Shown: one piece after another, positions 36,000 to 44,804 of the stretch
How the letters are laid out: the number at the start of each line of letters is the position of its first letter
How positions within the stretch are numbered: the stretch's first letter is position 1
DNA from: Kribbella amoyensis
Lineage (GTDB): Bacteria; Actinomycetota; Actinomycetes; Propionibacteriales; Kribbellaceae
Assembly: GCF_007828865.1 (NCBI RefSeq)
Contig: NZ_VIVK01000001.1
Location: 1 to 64,000, forward strand
Direction: 5' to 3'
Length of the DNA: 64,000 nucleotides
Translations under genes and position numbers: made by a program
The notes under the pieces: generated by a model
The model's database searches: none
Seen by the model: only the letters and a program-made list of their open reading frames with translations
What the model was told of the DNA's origin: nothing

Positions 36000-36753
36000 G
36001 CTTCGTCCACACCTCGCGGAGCGCGCGGGCCGCCTCGCCGTCGAGCCCGGCCGCGTCGAGCGTCTCGCCGATCTCGTCGAACTCCGGACCCCACCGCCAG
36101 GCGACCCGGGTCAGCTGCTCCGGCAACGCGGGATCACCGAGGATCTCGGCGTCCGTCCGGACCCGTTGTGCGGTGAGCGCCTCGGTGACACCGTGCTTTT
36201 CGGCCAGCTGGAACGCGAGGACCGCCAACGCGTTCCGGCCCTTGTTGTACAACGCGTACGCCGACTTGGCCGCGCTCGCCGCCCCGGGCTCCTCCCCCAC
36301 GACCAACGGCGTGACGGCCGTCCCGGCGTACAGGTCGGCCACCTGCTGCGCGGCCGACCCGGCGAGGACGAGGTGGGTCGGGGAACTCCCGCCCGTCGGT
36401 GGCGGGCCGATCACGCCCGCGTCGACGAAGGTGGCCTCAGGCAACGCGTCCTGGGCCAGGGTGAGCGAGGCAGGTGACAACGGGTTCGCCTCGACGTACA
36501 CGCCGGCGAACCCGGCCCGCCCGACCTGCTCGGCGATCCCGACCGCGCCCTGCGGAGCACACGAACACAGCACCACCTCGGCCACTCCGACGGCGTCCTC
36601 GAACGTGCTGCCGACCAGCCCGGCCGACTCGGCCCGCTCGACGGACGCCGTACTGCGGCCCGCCGGTACCCAGTGCACCTCGTGGCCGGCGGCCACCAAC
36701 CCGGCCGCCAGCCGGGACCCCATCGCGCCGGGGTGGAAGACCGCGATCCGCAT
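35989..36753 (-). CDS. NAD(P)-binding 6-phosphogluconate/3-hydroxyisobutyrate dehydrogenase-like protein
   Basis: This is a 254-residue protein. The Rossmann N-domain begins RIAVFHPGAMGSRLAAGLVAAGHEV (GxMGxxxA pattern). FVDAGVIGPPPTGGSSPTHLVLAG corresponds to the substrate-binding stretch and YNKGRNALAVLAFQLAEKHGV to the catalytic helix with Lys. The C-terminal half resembles DUF1932. It probably acts on a small hydroxy acid; the substrate is unknown. It stands upstream of nothing obvious and ends convergently, overlapping the neighbouring DUF gene by 11 bp. Confidence 0.78.
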   Translation of the reverse strand: MRIAVFHPGAMGSRLAAGLVAAGHEVHWVPAGRSTASVERAESAGLVGSTFEDAVGVAEVVLCSCAPQGAVGIAEQVGRAGFAGVYVEANPLSPASLTLAQDALPEATFVDAGVIGPPPTGGSSPTHLVLAGSAAQQVADLYAGTAVTPLVVGEEPGAASAAKSAYALYNKGRNALAVLAFQLAEKHGVTEALTAQRVRTDAEILGDPALPEQLTRVAWRWGPEFDEIGETLDAAGLDGEAARALREVWTKLSR

Positions 36754-36776
36754 CCGCGCTCGGCCCGCCGCGGCGA

Positions 36777-37757
36777 TCAGGCGCGGCCGTCGAACAGGCT
36801 GGTGACCGACCCGTCCTCGAAGACCTCGCGGATCGCCCGGCTGATCAACGGCGCGATCGACAGCTCGGTCAGCTTGTCGAACTGCCGCTCGGCCGGGATC
36901 GGCAGCGTGTTCGTGACGATCACCTCGCTGGCCTGGCAGTTCTTCAGCCGGTCCACCGCCGGGCCGGACAGGATCGCGTGCGTCGCCGCGATCACCACGC
37001 CCGCGGCGCCGTCGGCGTACAGCGCGTCGGCCGCCTTGGTGATCGTGCCGGCCGTGTCGATCATGTCGTCGACCAGGATGCAGACCCGGTCCTTGACCTC
37101 ACCGACGACCCGGTTCGCGACCGTCTCGTTCGGCTGGTCGATGTCCCGGGTCTTGTGGATGAAGGCCAGCGGGGCGCCGTTCAGCCGGGCCGACCACTGC
37201 TCGGCCACCTTGATCCGGCCGGCGTCCGGCGAGACCACGGCCAGCTGCTGGTCGCCGTACTTGTTCGCCACGTACTGGCTCAGGATCGGCAGCGCCATCA
37301 GGTGGTCCACCGGGCCGTCGAAGAAGCCCTGGATCTGCGAGGTGTGCAGGTCCACGCAGATCAGCCGGTTCGCGCCCGCGGTCTTGAACAGGTCCGCCAT
37401 CAGCCGGGCCGAGATCGGCTCCCGGCCGCGGTGCTTCTTGTCCTGCCGGGCGTACCCGTAGAACGGCAGCACCACGGTGATCCGCTTGGCCGACGCCCGC
37501 TTCAGCGCGTCGACCATGATCAGCTGCTCCATGATCCACTCGTTGATCGGCGAGGTGTGGCTCTGGATCACGAACGCGTCGCTGCCCCGGACCGACTCCT
37601 CGAACCGGACGTAGATCTCACCGTTGGCGAAGTCGTACGCCGAGGTCGGCACCAGGCCCGACCCGAGTTGCTCGGCGACCTCTTCGGCCAGCTCCGGGTG
37701 AGCCCGGCCGGAGAACACCATCAGGTTCTTCTCGGTGGTCCGCTTCATCCCGCTCAT
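36777..37757 (-). CDS. prs: Ribose-phosphate pyrophosphokinase (PRPP synthetase)
   Basis: This 326-residue enzyme makes PRPP from ribose 5-phosphate and ATP for nucleotide, His and Trp synthesis. Features are FANGEIYVRFEES, the ATP/Mg region PYYGYARQDKKHRGREPI-like stretch (residues about 98-115), DLHTSQIQGFFDGPVDHL and the PRPP loop ILVDDMIDTAGTITKAA. I chose ATG 37757, 7 nt after GGGAGG; GTG 37763 is too close to that site. It follows glmU by 14 bp, the conserved glmU-prs pair. Confidence 0.97.
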   Translation of the reverse strand: MSGMKRTTEKNLMVFSGRAHPELAEEVAEQLGSGLVPTSAYDFANGEIYVRFEESVRGSDAFVIQSHTSPINEWIMEQLIMVDALKRASAKRITVVLPFYGYARQDKKHRGREPISARLMADLFKTAGANRLICVDLHTSQIQGFFDGPVDHLMALPILSQYVANKYGDQQLAVVSPDAGRIKVAEQWSARLNGAPLAFIHKTRDIDQPNETVANRVVGEVKDRVCILVDDMIDTAGTITKAADALYADGAAGVVIAATHAILSGPAVDRLKNCQASEVIVTNTLPIPAERQFDKLTELSIAPLISRAIREVFEDGSVTSLFDGRA

Positions 37758-37771
37758 GGCCACGCCTCCCG

Positions 37772-39286
37772 TTACGCCTTCTCGCCAGTGTCGCTCAGCG
37801 GAGCCGGGTCCGCCTGCTCCGGAGTGCCCTCGACCGCCGCCGTGCCGCCCTCGGCCTGCGCCGCCAGCGCCGCCTCGGCCGCCTTCGCGGTCTTGGTGCC
37901 GGCCCGCTTGCGAGCCACCCAGCCCTTGATGTTGCGCTGCCGGCCGCGGGCCACCGCGATCTCACCCGGTCCGACCGGCTGGTCCACCGCGGACCCGGCC
38001 GCGATGTACGCCCCGTCGGCGATGTCCGCGGGGGCCACCAGCACCGAGTTGCTGCCGACGAACGCGTACCGCCCGACGGTGCTGTGGAACTTGTTGACGC
38101 CGTCGTAGTTGGCGAAGATCGTGCCGGCGCCGATGTTCGCGCCCGCCCCGATCGTCGCGTCCCCGGCGTAGGTGAGGTGCGGGACCTTGGCGCCGTCGGC
38201 GATCGCGGCGTTCTTGGTCTCGACGAACGTGCCGATCTTGCCCTTCGCACCGAGCGTGGTCCCCGGCCGCAGGTACGCGAACGGTCCGACCGACGCGCCC
38301 GCGCCGACGACCGCGCCCTGCCCGTGGCAGCGGATGATGGTGGCGCCCTCGCCGACCTCGAGATCGGTCAGCGTGGTGTCCGGGCCGATGGTGGCGCCGG
38401 TGGCGACCTTGGTGGCGCCGTGCAGCTGCGTGTTCGGCAGCAAGGTGACGTCCGGGGCGAGCTCGACGGTCTGGTCGACCCAGGTGGTGTTCGGGTCGAC
38501 CACGGTGACCCCGGACCGCATCAGCGCGGCGAGGGTGCGCCGGTTGAGCTCGGCCCGCAACGTGGCCAGCTGGACCCGGTCGTTGACGCCCTCGGTCTGC
38601 ATGGCGTCCTCGGTGACGAACGCGCCGACCCGCTTGCCGTCGCCCTTGGCGATCGCGAGCACGTCGGTCAGGTACAGCTCGCCCTGCGCGTTGTCGGTGG
38701 TGATCCGGGCCAGCCCGGCCCGCAGGGTGGCCGCGTCGAAGACGTAGATGCCGGCGTTGATCTCGTCGATCTGGCGCTGCTCGGCGGTGGCGTCCTTGTG
38801 CTCGACGATCCCGGCCACGGTGCCGTCCGGACCGGGCAGGATCCGGCCGTACCCGGTCGGGTCGGGGACCCGGGCGGTCAGGACGGTGATCGCGTTGCCG
38901 TGTTTGTCGTGCTCGGCAACCAACTCGGCCAGCGTCTCGGACTGCAGCAGCGGGACGTCGCCGGACGTCACGATCACCGAGCCGTCGAAGTCGTCCGGGA
39001 CGGCGGTCAGGCCGGCGCGGACCGCGTCGCCGGTCCCGAGCTGCTGCTCCTGGACGGCGGTGCGGACGTCCGGGTCCAGCTCGGCCAGGTGCTGCTCGAC
39101 CAGTTCACGGCCGGTGCCGACGACGACCACCAGATGGGCCGGCGAGAGCGCACGGGCGGTGACCACCGCGTGCCCGACGAGACTGCGCCCGCCGATCTCG
39201 TGCAGCACCTTCGGGGTCGCGGATTTCATCCGGGTTCCCTGACCGGCGGCCATGACGATGACCGCCGCAGGACGGTGGGAAGTCAC
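37772..39286 (-). CDS. glmU: Bifunctional GlmU (GlcN-1-P acetyltransferase / UDP-GlcNAc pyrophosphorylase)
   Basis: This 504-residue enzyme makes UDP-GlcNAc for the cell wall. The uridylyltransferase domain starts PAAVIVMAAGQGTRMKSATPKVLHEIGG. From about residue 260 left-handed beta-helix hexapeptide repeats form the acetyltransferase (VGPFAYLRPGTTLGAKGKIG, HLTYAGDATIGAGANIGAGTIFANYDG). A C-terminal tail of about 50 residues rich in Lys/Ala/Glu extends beyond the repeats, as in other actinobacteria. GTG 39286 is preceded by GAGGAGAGG. Confidence 0.97.
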   Translation of the reverse strand: MTSHRPAAVIVMAAGQGTRMKSATPKVLHEIGGRSLVGHAVVTARALSPAHLVVVVGTGRELVEQHLAELDPDVRTAVQEQQLGTGDAVRAGLTAVPDDFDGSVIVTSGDVPLLQSETLAELVAEHDKHGNAITVLTARVPDPTGYGRILPGPDGTVAGIVEHKDATAEQRQIDEINAGIYVFDAATLRAGLARITTDNAQGELYLTDVLAIAKGDGKRVGAFVTEDAMQTEGVNDRVQLATLRAELNRRTLAALMRSGVTVVDPNTTWVDQTVELAPDVTLLPNTQLHGATKVATGATIGPDTTLTDLEVGEGATIIRCHGQGAVVGAGASVGPFAYLRPGTTLGAKGKIGTFVETKNAAIADGAKVPHLTYAGDATIGAGANIGAGTIFANYDGVNKFHSTVGRYAFVGSNSVLVAPADIADGAYIAAGSAVDQPVGPGEIAVARGRQRNIKGWVARKRAGTKTAKAAEAALAAQAEGGTAAVEGTPEQADPAPLSDTGEKA

Positions 39287-39365
39287 GCGGTCCTCTCCTC
39301 GAGTTTCCTCCGAGTTCGGATCCCGCCGACGCCGGCCGGGACCCGTCGGCACGCGGTAGGTGCCC

Positions 39366-39383
39366 GAGCAAGCCTACTTGCTC
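39366..39383. terminator. Small hairpin at the end of the peptidase-MA-like gene
   Basis: GAGCAAG-CCTA-CTTGCTC is a perfect 7-bp hairpin overlapping the stop codon of the gene at 39382-40713. It has no T tract, so it is only a possible terminator or mRNA-end structure. Confidence 0.35.
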
Positions 39384-40713
39384 ACTCGGCCTGGCTCCGC
39401 AGGGACTCCACCAGGGCCGGTTCGGTCAGACCGGTGTACTCCTTGAGCAAACGCTCTCTCGCGAAGTCGTTGTACCCGCGCCGGGCCACCTGCAGGTAGA
39501 AGTCGGTGACCGAGCCGAGCCCGGCCTTGCCGATCAGGTTCTCCACCGCGAGCCAGCTGATCTCGCCGCTGGCGGGCGAGGCGAACTCGTCGTCCGCGGG
39601 CAACCGGATCAGCTCGCCGAGCGACTCCTGCCGGGCCAGCTCGCGACGCGCGGCGACCTCGGCGCCCCGACCGGCCGCGACCAGCTGCTTGTTCTCGGCG
39701 TACCGGGCCAGGCCCTCGGCGAGCCAGCGCGGCGCCTCCTCACCGAGCCGGACCGGCAGCAGGTGGACCAGCGCGTGCGTCGTCTGGGCCGCGTCGAACC
39801 CGCGTTGCCGGGTCGGCGGCACCACGATCCACCCGCCGACGGGGCGCCCGGTCTCCGCCGGACTCGGCAGCGCCTGGATCCGGGCCGGCTCGTCCCCGGG
39901 CAACGTCGGCGGCAGGTTCGTCAGTACGCCGGGCTCCCGCAGCGCCACCACCATCGGTACGAGCTGCAGCGGTCCCCGCCAGAGCTGGCGGACCTGCCGC
40001 GCCATCGCGACGGTCTGGTCCGCCAGTCGCCCGGCGAGCGGCAGCTGGCCCTGATCCACGACCACGAGCACGTTCGACCGCCGGACCACGTCGATCGGCC
40101 CGTAGTCCCACGGCTGCCGCCCGGCCCCGATCGCCAGGTCGAGATCGTCGTCGTCGACCAGGAAGAGCCGCCCGTCCCGCACGGTGTACGTGTACCCGAC
40201 GTCGGTCGCGGCCGGGGCGAGTCTGGTCCCGAGGAGCTGGTACCGCATGCTCACCCGGAACGTGCCGGTGGCGAGCCCGTACTTGCGCATCGCCTCGTAG
40301 TTGGTCCACACCTCGGCCCGCCGGTACGTGGCGCTCATCCCGAGCTTGCGCATGTTCTGGAACAACAGCCGCTGGTCGACCCGCAACTCCGGCGCCACGT
40401 CCCGCAGGAACAGGCCGAGGTCGTTCGTCTTCACGGCCTGCCCGCGCCGCGCCAGGATCGCGTCCACCGCGGATCCGAGCCGGGGATCCACGTCCCCACT
40501 CACACTCGGCCGCACCTGCTGCAGCGTCGACCCGTACAGCGCCTCGGCCGGCACCGCCACCCCACGCCCACCAGAGGGCACGGCGACCCACAAGCACCCC
40601 GCGACGACGGCGGCAGCGGTCCCCGAAGGCCAGGCGGCAGCCCACAGCGCGCGCCAGTCCACGAGCCGCAAGCCCGCGATCCAGCGCCGCACAGACGCCC
40701 CAAACCCCGGCAT
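39382..40713 (-). CDS. Membrane-anchored protein with degenerate gluzincin-like domain
   Basis: This is a 443-residue protein with one N-terminal membrane segment (SGTAAAVVAGCLWVAV) and a large extracytoplasmic body. The region THALVHLLPVRLGEEAPRWLAEGLARYAENKQLVAAG has the exact layout of peptidase-MA-like proteins (HExxH...PxWLxEGLAxY), but the motif is HALVH, so the catalytic Glu is missing and activity is unlikely. ATG 40713 is 6 nt after GAGAGGG; an in-frame start at 40788 adds a Gly-rich stretch. It lies between glmU and grpB-like genes. Function unknown. Confidence 0.72.
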   Translation of the reverse strand: MPGFGASVRRWIAGLRLVDWRALWAAAWPSGTAAAVVAGCLWVAVPSGGRGVAVPAEALYGSTLQQVRPSVSGDVDPRLGSAVDAILARRGQAVKTNDLGLFLRDVAPELRVDQRLLFQNMRKLGMSATYRRAEVWTNYEAMRKYGLATGTFRVSMRYQLLGTRLAPAATDVGYTYTVRDGRLFLVDDDDLDLAIGAGRQPWDYGPIDVVRRSNVLVVVDQGQLPLAGRLADQTVAMARQVRQLWRGPLQLVPMVVALREPGVLTNLPPTLPGDEPARIQALPSPAETGRPVGGWIVVPPTRQRGFDAAQTTHALVHLLPVRLGEEAPRWLAEGLARYAENKQLVAAGRGAEVAARRELARQESLGELIRLPADDEFASPASGEISWLAVENLIGKAGLGSVTDFYLQVARRGYNDFARERLLKEYTGLTEPALVESLRSQAE

Positions 40714-40818
40714 CGACCGCCCTCTCTCACCCCACGCCCCAGCCCGCCCATCGTCGCCCACCCCACCACCACCAGACAAACCCGTCACCGAGTGTGCTGA
40801 AGCGTCAACGACCGCCTG

Positions 40819-41379
40819 TCAGCGCGGAACTTCGGAGTGTGACGGGACCTGGTTGCCGTCGATCGACGCCCGCTCGTCCGCGCTCAGTCCGGCCGCGCTC
40901 AGGATGCGCTGGATCACCGCGTTCTTCCCCTGGCCGTACTCGTCGATGTCCGCCGCGCTCGCGCCGACCTGCCGCTTGACGGCCGCGTACTCGTCGCGGA
41001 GTACCGGATCCGAGCGCAGCACGTCCCGGACGGCGAGGTGGTTCCGCAACGACAGGCAGCCGTCGACGACCACGTAGGTGTTGGTACCAGCCAACCGCTC
41101 GGGGGCCTTGAACGCCCACCGCTGAGGGATACCCAGCTCGCCGAGCGGCCTGAAACCGAGCCCGGCCAACACCGCGGCAGCCGCCGGCACGTCCGCCGCG
41201 GCAACGACGATGTCGCAGTCGATCACCGGCTTCGCGGCCAGCCCAGGTACCGACGTACTCCCGACATGCTCGATTCCCAGCACTGGCACGCCCGCACCGG
41301 ACAGCGCCTCCGCGTACTCCCGTCGCAGCGCCTCGAACCGCAACGGCCAACCCGAGTCGTACTCGACCACCTCAATCAC
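40819..41379 (-). CDS. GrpB/UPF0157-family nucleotidyltransferase-like protein
   Basis: This 186-residue protein is of the GrpB (UPF0157) family. Family features are VVEYDSGWPLRFEALRREYAEAL, IEHVGSTSVPGLAAKPVIDCDIVV with the GS and DxD of a nucleotidyltransferase fold, and LAVRDVLRSDPVLRDEYAAVKRQVG. The start GTG 41379 overlaps the stop of a methyltransferase remnant as GTGA, so the two were once co-translated. The physiological role of the family is not established. Confidence 0.88.
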   Translation of the reverse strand: MIEVVEYDSGWPLRFEALRREYAEALSGAGVPVLGIEHVGSTSVPGLAAKPVIDCDIVVAAADVPAAAAVLAGLGFRPLGELGIPQRWAFKAPERLAGTNTYVVVDGCLSLRNHLAVRDVLRSDPVLRDEYAAVKRQVGASAADIDEYGQGKNAVIQRILSAAGLSADERASIDGNQVPSHSEVPR

Positions 41380-41752
41380 CGCGGCATTCTACGAACGGCG
41401 ACGACCCGGGAGAAGCCGAGCGTCCGGCCACCGTCGGCGTGGAGCATCTGGGCTTCTTCCCGACCGGGCGTACCGCTGTCGAGGTCACACGCCTCGTTCC
41501 ACTGCAACCAGTCCCGCCACCCGTCGGGCAGCCGATCCGCCACCTCGACGGTGACCAGCCCGGTCTTCTCCCAATGCCGCCACCAGCCCGGGCTGTGCCA
41601 GGCGCAGGCGTCCCAGGCCCAGTACGGTTCGAGCTGCGGCGGCGGAAGCGTCTCGTACTCCTCGGCGAGACCAGGCGATGCCGATCCGCCCACCGGGCTT
41701 CACGAAGCGCGAGCAGTACCCGAGACAGAGGTCGTCGGTGCCGAAGTAGTGG
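41376..41752 (-). pseudogene. SAM-dependent methyltransferase remnant (5' lost, frameshifted)
   Basis: The minus strand encodes YHYFGTDDLCLGYCSRFVKP and GGRIGIA in one frame, then continues as SPGLAEEYETLPPPQLEPYW, HSPGWWRHWEKTGLVTVEVAD and RLPDGWRDWLQWNEAC in another. Together these are the C-terminal half of an actinobacterial SAM-dependent methyltransferase. The frame changes near 41690 and the Rossmann N-terminal half is missing. It still overlaps the GrpB-like start by 4 bp. Confidence 0.75.
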
Positions 41753-41871
41753 TACGCACCTCAGAAGCAGATCGAGCTCAGCATCATCCACGAACCCGAA
41801 CCCTCCAACAGCCCGACGCCCGGACAACCGGTTATCCACCCACACCCGGGTCGCGCACAGGTCAGCCGCTT

Positions 41872-42264
41872 CTACTCCTTTGCACTTTCCAGGGCCTGGC
41901 GTGCGCTCTGGTCTTCTCTGCGGACCATCCGTACGCCCCAGACGGCAACCACCGGGACGAGTGCTATCGAGACCGCCGCAAGGAGGCGCGTCGGCCAGTC
42001 GGGAACGACGACCAGCACCCAGACGAACGTTGCCATCACCGCGAGGCCCAAGACCGCGACAAAAGCCACGTAGGCGATGAACTTCTGCTTGCTCCAGATC
42101 CTCGGCGACATCGGGTGCTTCACGAGCCTGAACAGGAGGACACCGACGACGACAACACCCAGCGCGGGTGCAAGCGCTCCCGTCACACCATCGGTGACGT
42201 ACAAGCCCACCGTGCACACTGCGAGCAGTGCCAGCACAACCCCAAGGCCCACCCGTTGGTTCAT
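41872..42264 (-). CDS. Small membrane protein of unknown function
   Basis: This protein of about 130 residues has four hydrophobic segments (GVVLALLAVCTVGLYV, LAPALGVVVVGVLLF, KFIAYVAFVAVLGLAVMATFVWVLVVV, LLAAVSIALVPVVAVWGV) and a charged C-terminus. Either GTG 42267 or ATG 42264 could start it; there is no clear ribosome binding site. I recognise no family. It is separated from the IS256-type element by about 50 bp. Confidence 0.55.
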   Translation of the reverse strand: MNQRVGLGVVLALLAVCTVGLYVTDGVTGALAPALGVVVVGVLLFRLVKHPMSPRIWSKQKFIAYVAFVAVLGLAVMATFVWVLVVVPDWPTRLLAAVSIALVPVVAVWGVRMVRREDQSARQALESAKE

Positions 42265-42316
42265 CACGGACGAATGCTAGAGCGAGCGGGCGATGGTGGA
42301 GAATTTCGCCTCTCCG

Positions 42317-43697
42317 GGGACTGTAAAAAGTTCGGTGTAACTCCCAATCGTGGGAGTAGATCTGATGACCGAGATGATGGCTGACGTGGAGCATGCTGAG
42401 GAGCCGGGGCCTGGGTCGGGGCTGGATGGTCTGGATGAGCAACTGGTCGAGCAGTTGGTGGGACAGGCCCGGGCCGGCGGGCTGCAGTTGACCGGTGAGG
42501 GCGGGCTGTTGCAGCAGCTGACCAAGCGGGTGCTGGAATCCGCGCTCGAGGGCGAGATCACCGATCACCTGGGCTATGACAAGCACGATCCGGCCGGCCG
42601 CGGGACGGGCAATTCGCGCAATGGTGTGCGTTCGAAGACGGTGCTGACCGATGTTGGCGAGGTCGAGATCGATGTGCCGCGTGATCGTGAGGCGTCGTTC
42701 GAGCCGAGGATCGTGGCGAAGCGGCAGAAGCGGTTGTCGGGGGTGGACGAGATGGTGATCTCGTTGTCGGCCAAAGGTCTGACTACCGGTGAGATCTCGG
42801 CGCATCTGGGCGAGGTGTATGGGGCGCGGGTGTCGCGGCAGACGATCTCCACGATCACCGACAAGGTGGTCGAGGGCATGGTCGAGTGGCAGAACCGGCC
42901 CCTGGACCCGGTGTATCCGGTGGTGTTCATCGACGCGATCCACGTCAAGGTCCGCGATGGGCAGGTGTCGAACCGGCCGATCTATGTGGCGTTGGCGGTG
43001 ACTTGTGAGGGTCACCGCGACATTCTCGGGTTGTGGGCAGGTGACGGCGGCGAGGGCGCGAAGTACTGGCTGCATGTGCTGACCGAGCTCAAGAACCGCG
43101 GCGTCGCGGATGTTTTGATGGTGGTGTGTGACGGGCTGGCCGGGTTGCCGGACGCGATCGGCACCGTGTGGCCGCGGGCGATCACCCAGACCTGCATCGT
43201 GCACCTGCTCCGCAACAGTTTCCGCTACGCCGGCCGGCAGCACTGGGCCGCGATCGCAAAGGCGCTCAAGCCGGTCTACACAGCACCGACCGAGGCCGGC
43301 GCCAAGGAACGGTTCGCCGAGTTCACCGAGGCCTGGGGCGGGCGCTACCCGGCGATCGTCAGGTTGTGGGACAACGCCTGGGCCGAGTTCGTTCCATTCC
43401 TGGCCTTCGATCCCGAGATCCGCCGGGTGATCTGCTCGACCAACGCGATCGAGTCCGTGAACGCCCGGATCCGACGCGCGGTCAAGGCCCGCGGCCACTT
43501 CCCCAACGAGCAAGCCGCACTCAAGTGCGTCTACCTCGCGATCATGAGCCTGGACCCGACCGGCAACGGCCGCAAACGCTGGACCATGCGCTGGAAACCC
43601 GCACTCAACGCCTTCGATATCGCCTTCGAGGGCCGGCTCACCACTGGCCGTAACTAACCTTCTTCAACCCGAGTTACACCGTTCTTTTGACAGACCC
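42317..43697. mobile_element. IS256-family insertion sequence (1381 bp)
   Basis: The ends GGGACTGT... (42317) and ...ACAGACCC (43697) are imperfect inverted repeats: 23 of 27 terminal bases match, including CGGTGTAACTC. The 8-bp target CCTCTCCG is duplicated exactly at 42309-42316 and 43698-43705, the size usual for IS256. One full-length transposase gene fills the element. Confidence 0.93.
42365..43657 (+). CDS. IS256-family transposase
   Basis: This is a mutator-type transposase of about 430 residues. Typical segments are LLQQLTKRVLESALEGEITDHLGY, NSRNGVRSKTVLTDVGEVEIDVPRDR, the first Asp in VFIDAIHVKVRDG, the second in MVVCDGLAGLPDAI, the C/H signature QTCIVHLLRNSFRY and the final Glu in STNAIESVNARIRRAVKARGHFP. 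ATG 42365 lies 8 nt after GGGAG; GTG 42350 is an alternative. It is uninterrupted and may be active. Confidence 0.93.
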   Translation: MTEMMADVEHAEEPGPGSGLDGLDEQLVEQLVGQARAGGLQLTGEGGLLQQLTKRVLESALEGEITDHLGYDKHDPAGRGTGNSRNGVRSKTVLTDVGEVEIDVPRDREASFEPRIVAKRQKRLSGVDEMVISLSAKGLTTGEISAHLGEVYGARVSRQTISTITDKVVEGMVEWQNRPLDPVYPVVFIDAIHVKVRDGQVSNRPIYVALAVTCEGHRDILGLWAGDGGEGAKYWLHVLTELKNRGVADVLMVVCDGLAGLPDAIGTVWPRAITQTCIVHLLRNSFRYAGRQHWAAIAKALKPVYTAPTEAGAKERFAEFTEAWGGRYPAIVRLWDNAWAEFVPFLAFDPEIRRVICSTNAIESVNARIRRAVKARGHFPNEQAALKCVYLAIMSLDPTGNGRKRWTMRWKPALNAFDIAFEGRLTTGRN

Positions 43698-43894
43698 CCT
43701 CTCCGACCCGGACGGACAAGTACTCCGGGTGTTCTCAAGCTTTCCAGAGGACCAGCGGCGGCGTGTTGGCTGATCCGGTCGGGTTGCTCGAAGACGTGAA
43801 AGATTTCGTCGGTGGGATGTCGGATCCGGAGTGTGGCGTTCGTAGAGCTGGTGAGAGTGGCTGCCGGAGGTGGCCGCCGGGACAAGGAGGAAGC

Positions 43895-44254
43895 ATGGCC
43901 GAGTACCTCATCTACTTCAATCAGCAGTGGGTGGGTGACCACAGCGAGGAGTGGTTCGCCGGGCGTGGGCCACTCGCGATGGCAGCTGTGAACGAGATGA
44001 AGGCTGCTGGGGTCTACGTGTTCGCCGGTGGGCTGGAGGAAGAGGACGGCCCGGTCTACGGCGCCGACCCCACCAGTGGAGACGTACTGATCACCGACGG
44101 GCCCTACGTCGAGAGCAAGGAGTTCCTGGGCGGGTTCGCCGTGGTGGACGTACCCGACGACGAGGCCGCCAAGTTCTGGGCCGCCAAGATCGCCGAAGCC
44201 TGCGGCTGGCCCCACGAGATCCGCCGCTTCAAACCCCAACCCAAGATCGAGTAA
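43895..44254 (+). CDS. YCII/DGPF-domain protein
   Basis: This 119-residue protein is of the YCII-related family, with the DGPF-type signature VLITDGPYVESKEFLGGFAVVDV. Such dimeric alpha-beta barrel proteins are often associated with ECF sigma factors but have no settled function. I chose ATG 43895, 4 nt after AAGGAGG; in-frame codons up to 43763 add a low-complexity stretch. The IS256-type insertion lies about 190 bp upstream and may have separated it from its promoter. Confidence 0.82.
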   Translation: MAEYLIYFNQQWVGDHSEEWFAGRGPLAMAAVNEMKAAGVYVFAGGLEEEDGPVYGADPTSGDVLITDGPYVESKEFLGGFAVVDVPDDEAAKFWAAKIAEACGWPHEIRRFKPQPKIE

Positions 44255-44321
44255 GGCAGTAGGCAACGCGGCCGGCTGGGAATGGCAGGAGACGCGCTGA
44301 TCGCGTGATAGGTAGGTCAGC

Positions 44322-44689
44322 ATGGCTGGGGCTTCCTGGATGCTGGTCGGCCTGCAAGCCCTGTGGCTGGTGGCGCTTGTTGCCGTCGGTCTGCTGCGCG
44401 TAGTACGGCGTCGCGCGCTGGTGACGTCCGGGCTCGGCCTGCTGATCTCCTTCGTCGTCTCGACCACCGCCACCCCCCGACGGAGCGCGCTTTGCCTTTT
44501 GGCGTAACGCTGGGGACCGGGGTGGCGGTCGGACTGTCGCTCGCCACCCGTCGTGGGGTGACCTTCACCTGGATGCCCGACAAGGTGTACTGGCTTGATG
44601 AGAAGCGGCCACCGGTGACCGAGAATCTGTTCTTGCTGTTGACTACGCTCTGCTGCTGTGTCGCGGCGGCCGTACTCGCGACCAGGTAG
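44322..44689 (+). pseudogene. Membrane protein broken by a frameshift in a C run
   Basis: Frame one encodes MAGASWMLVGLQALWLVALV then LLRVVRRRALVTSGLGLLIS and stops at 44507. A second frame continues TERALPFGVTLGTGVAVGLS, TFTWMPDKVYWLDEKRPPVT and LFLLLTTLCCCVAAAVLATR to 44689. Adding one base in the C6 run near 44480 joins them into one protein of about 120 residues with three membrane segments. It is either a recent pseudogene, a slippage-controlled gene or a sequence error. Confidence 0.55.
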
Positions 44690-44766
44690 CCCGGTTGGGA
44701 AGCATGACCCGACGCCCGCTCGGTGGTTCGCCACGAGTAGCGGGGTGGTGGCAAATCCGTGAACAA

Positions 44767-44798
44767 AACCCCGGCTCGGAGGTGTCCGAGCCGGGGTT
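44767..44798 (-). terminator. Original terminator of tRNA-Gln (displaced)
   Basis: AACCCCGGCTCGGA and TCCGAGCCGGGGTT form a perfect 14-bp stem with a GGTG loop; on the minus strand it is followed by TTTTG, a good intrinsic terminator. It lies beside the left 44-bp att copy, exactly where it would have ended the tRNA-Gln transcript before integration. Confidence 0.8.
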
Positions 44799-44804
44799 TC
44801 GTGC

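Noticed and set aside
41372..43513. 713-codon minus-strand frame through the IS256-type element
   Set aside because: It is the antisense of the transposase and of the membrane protein region and crosses a target duplication, so it cannot be an old gene.
43763..43894. N-terminal extension of the YCII-domain protein
   Set aside because: In-frame but unlike the family; ATG 43895 has an AAGGAGG site.
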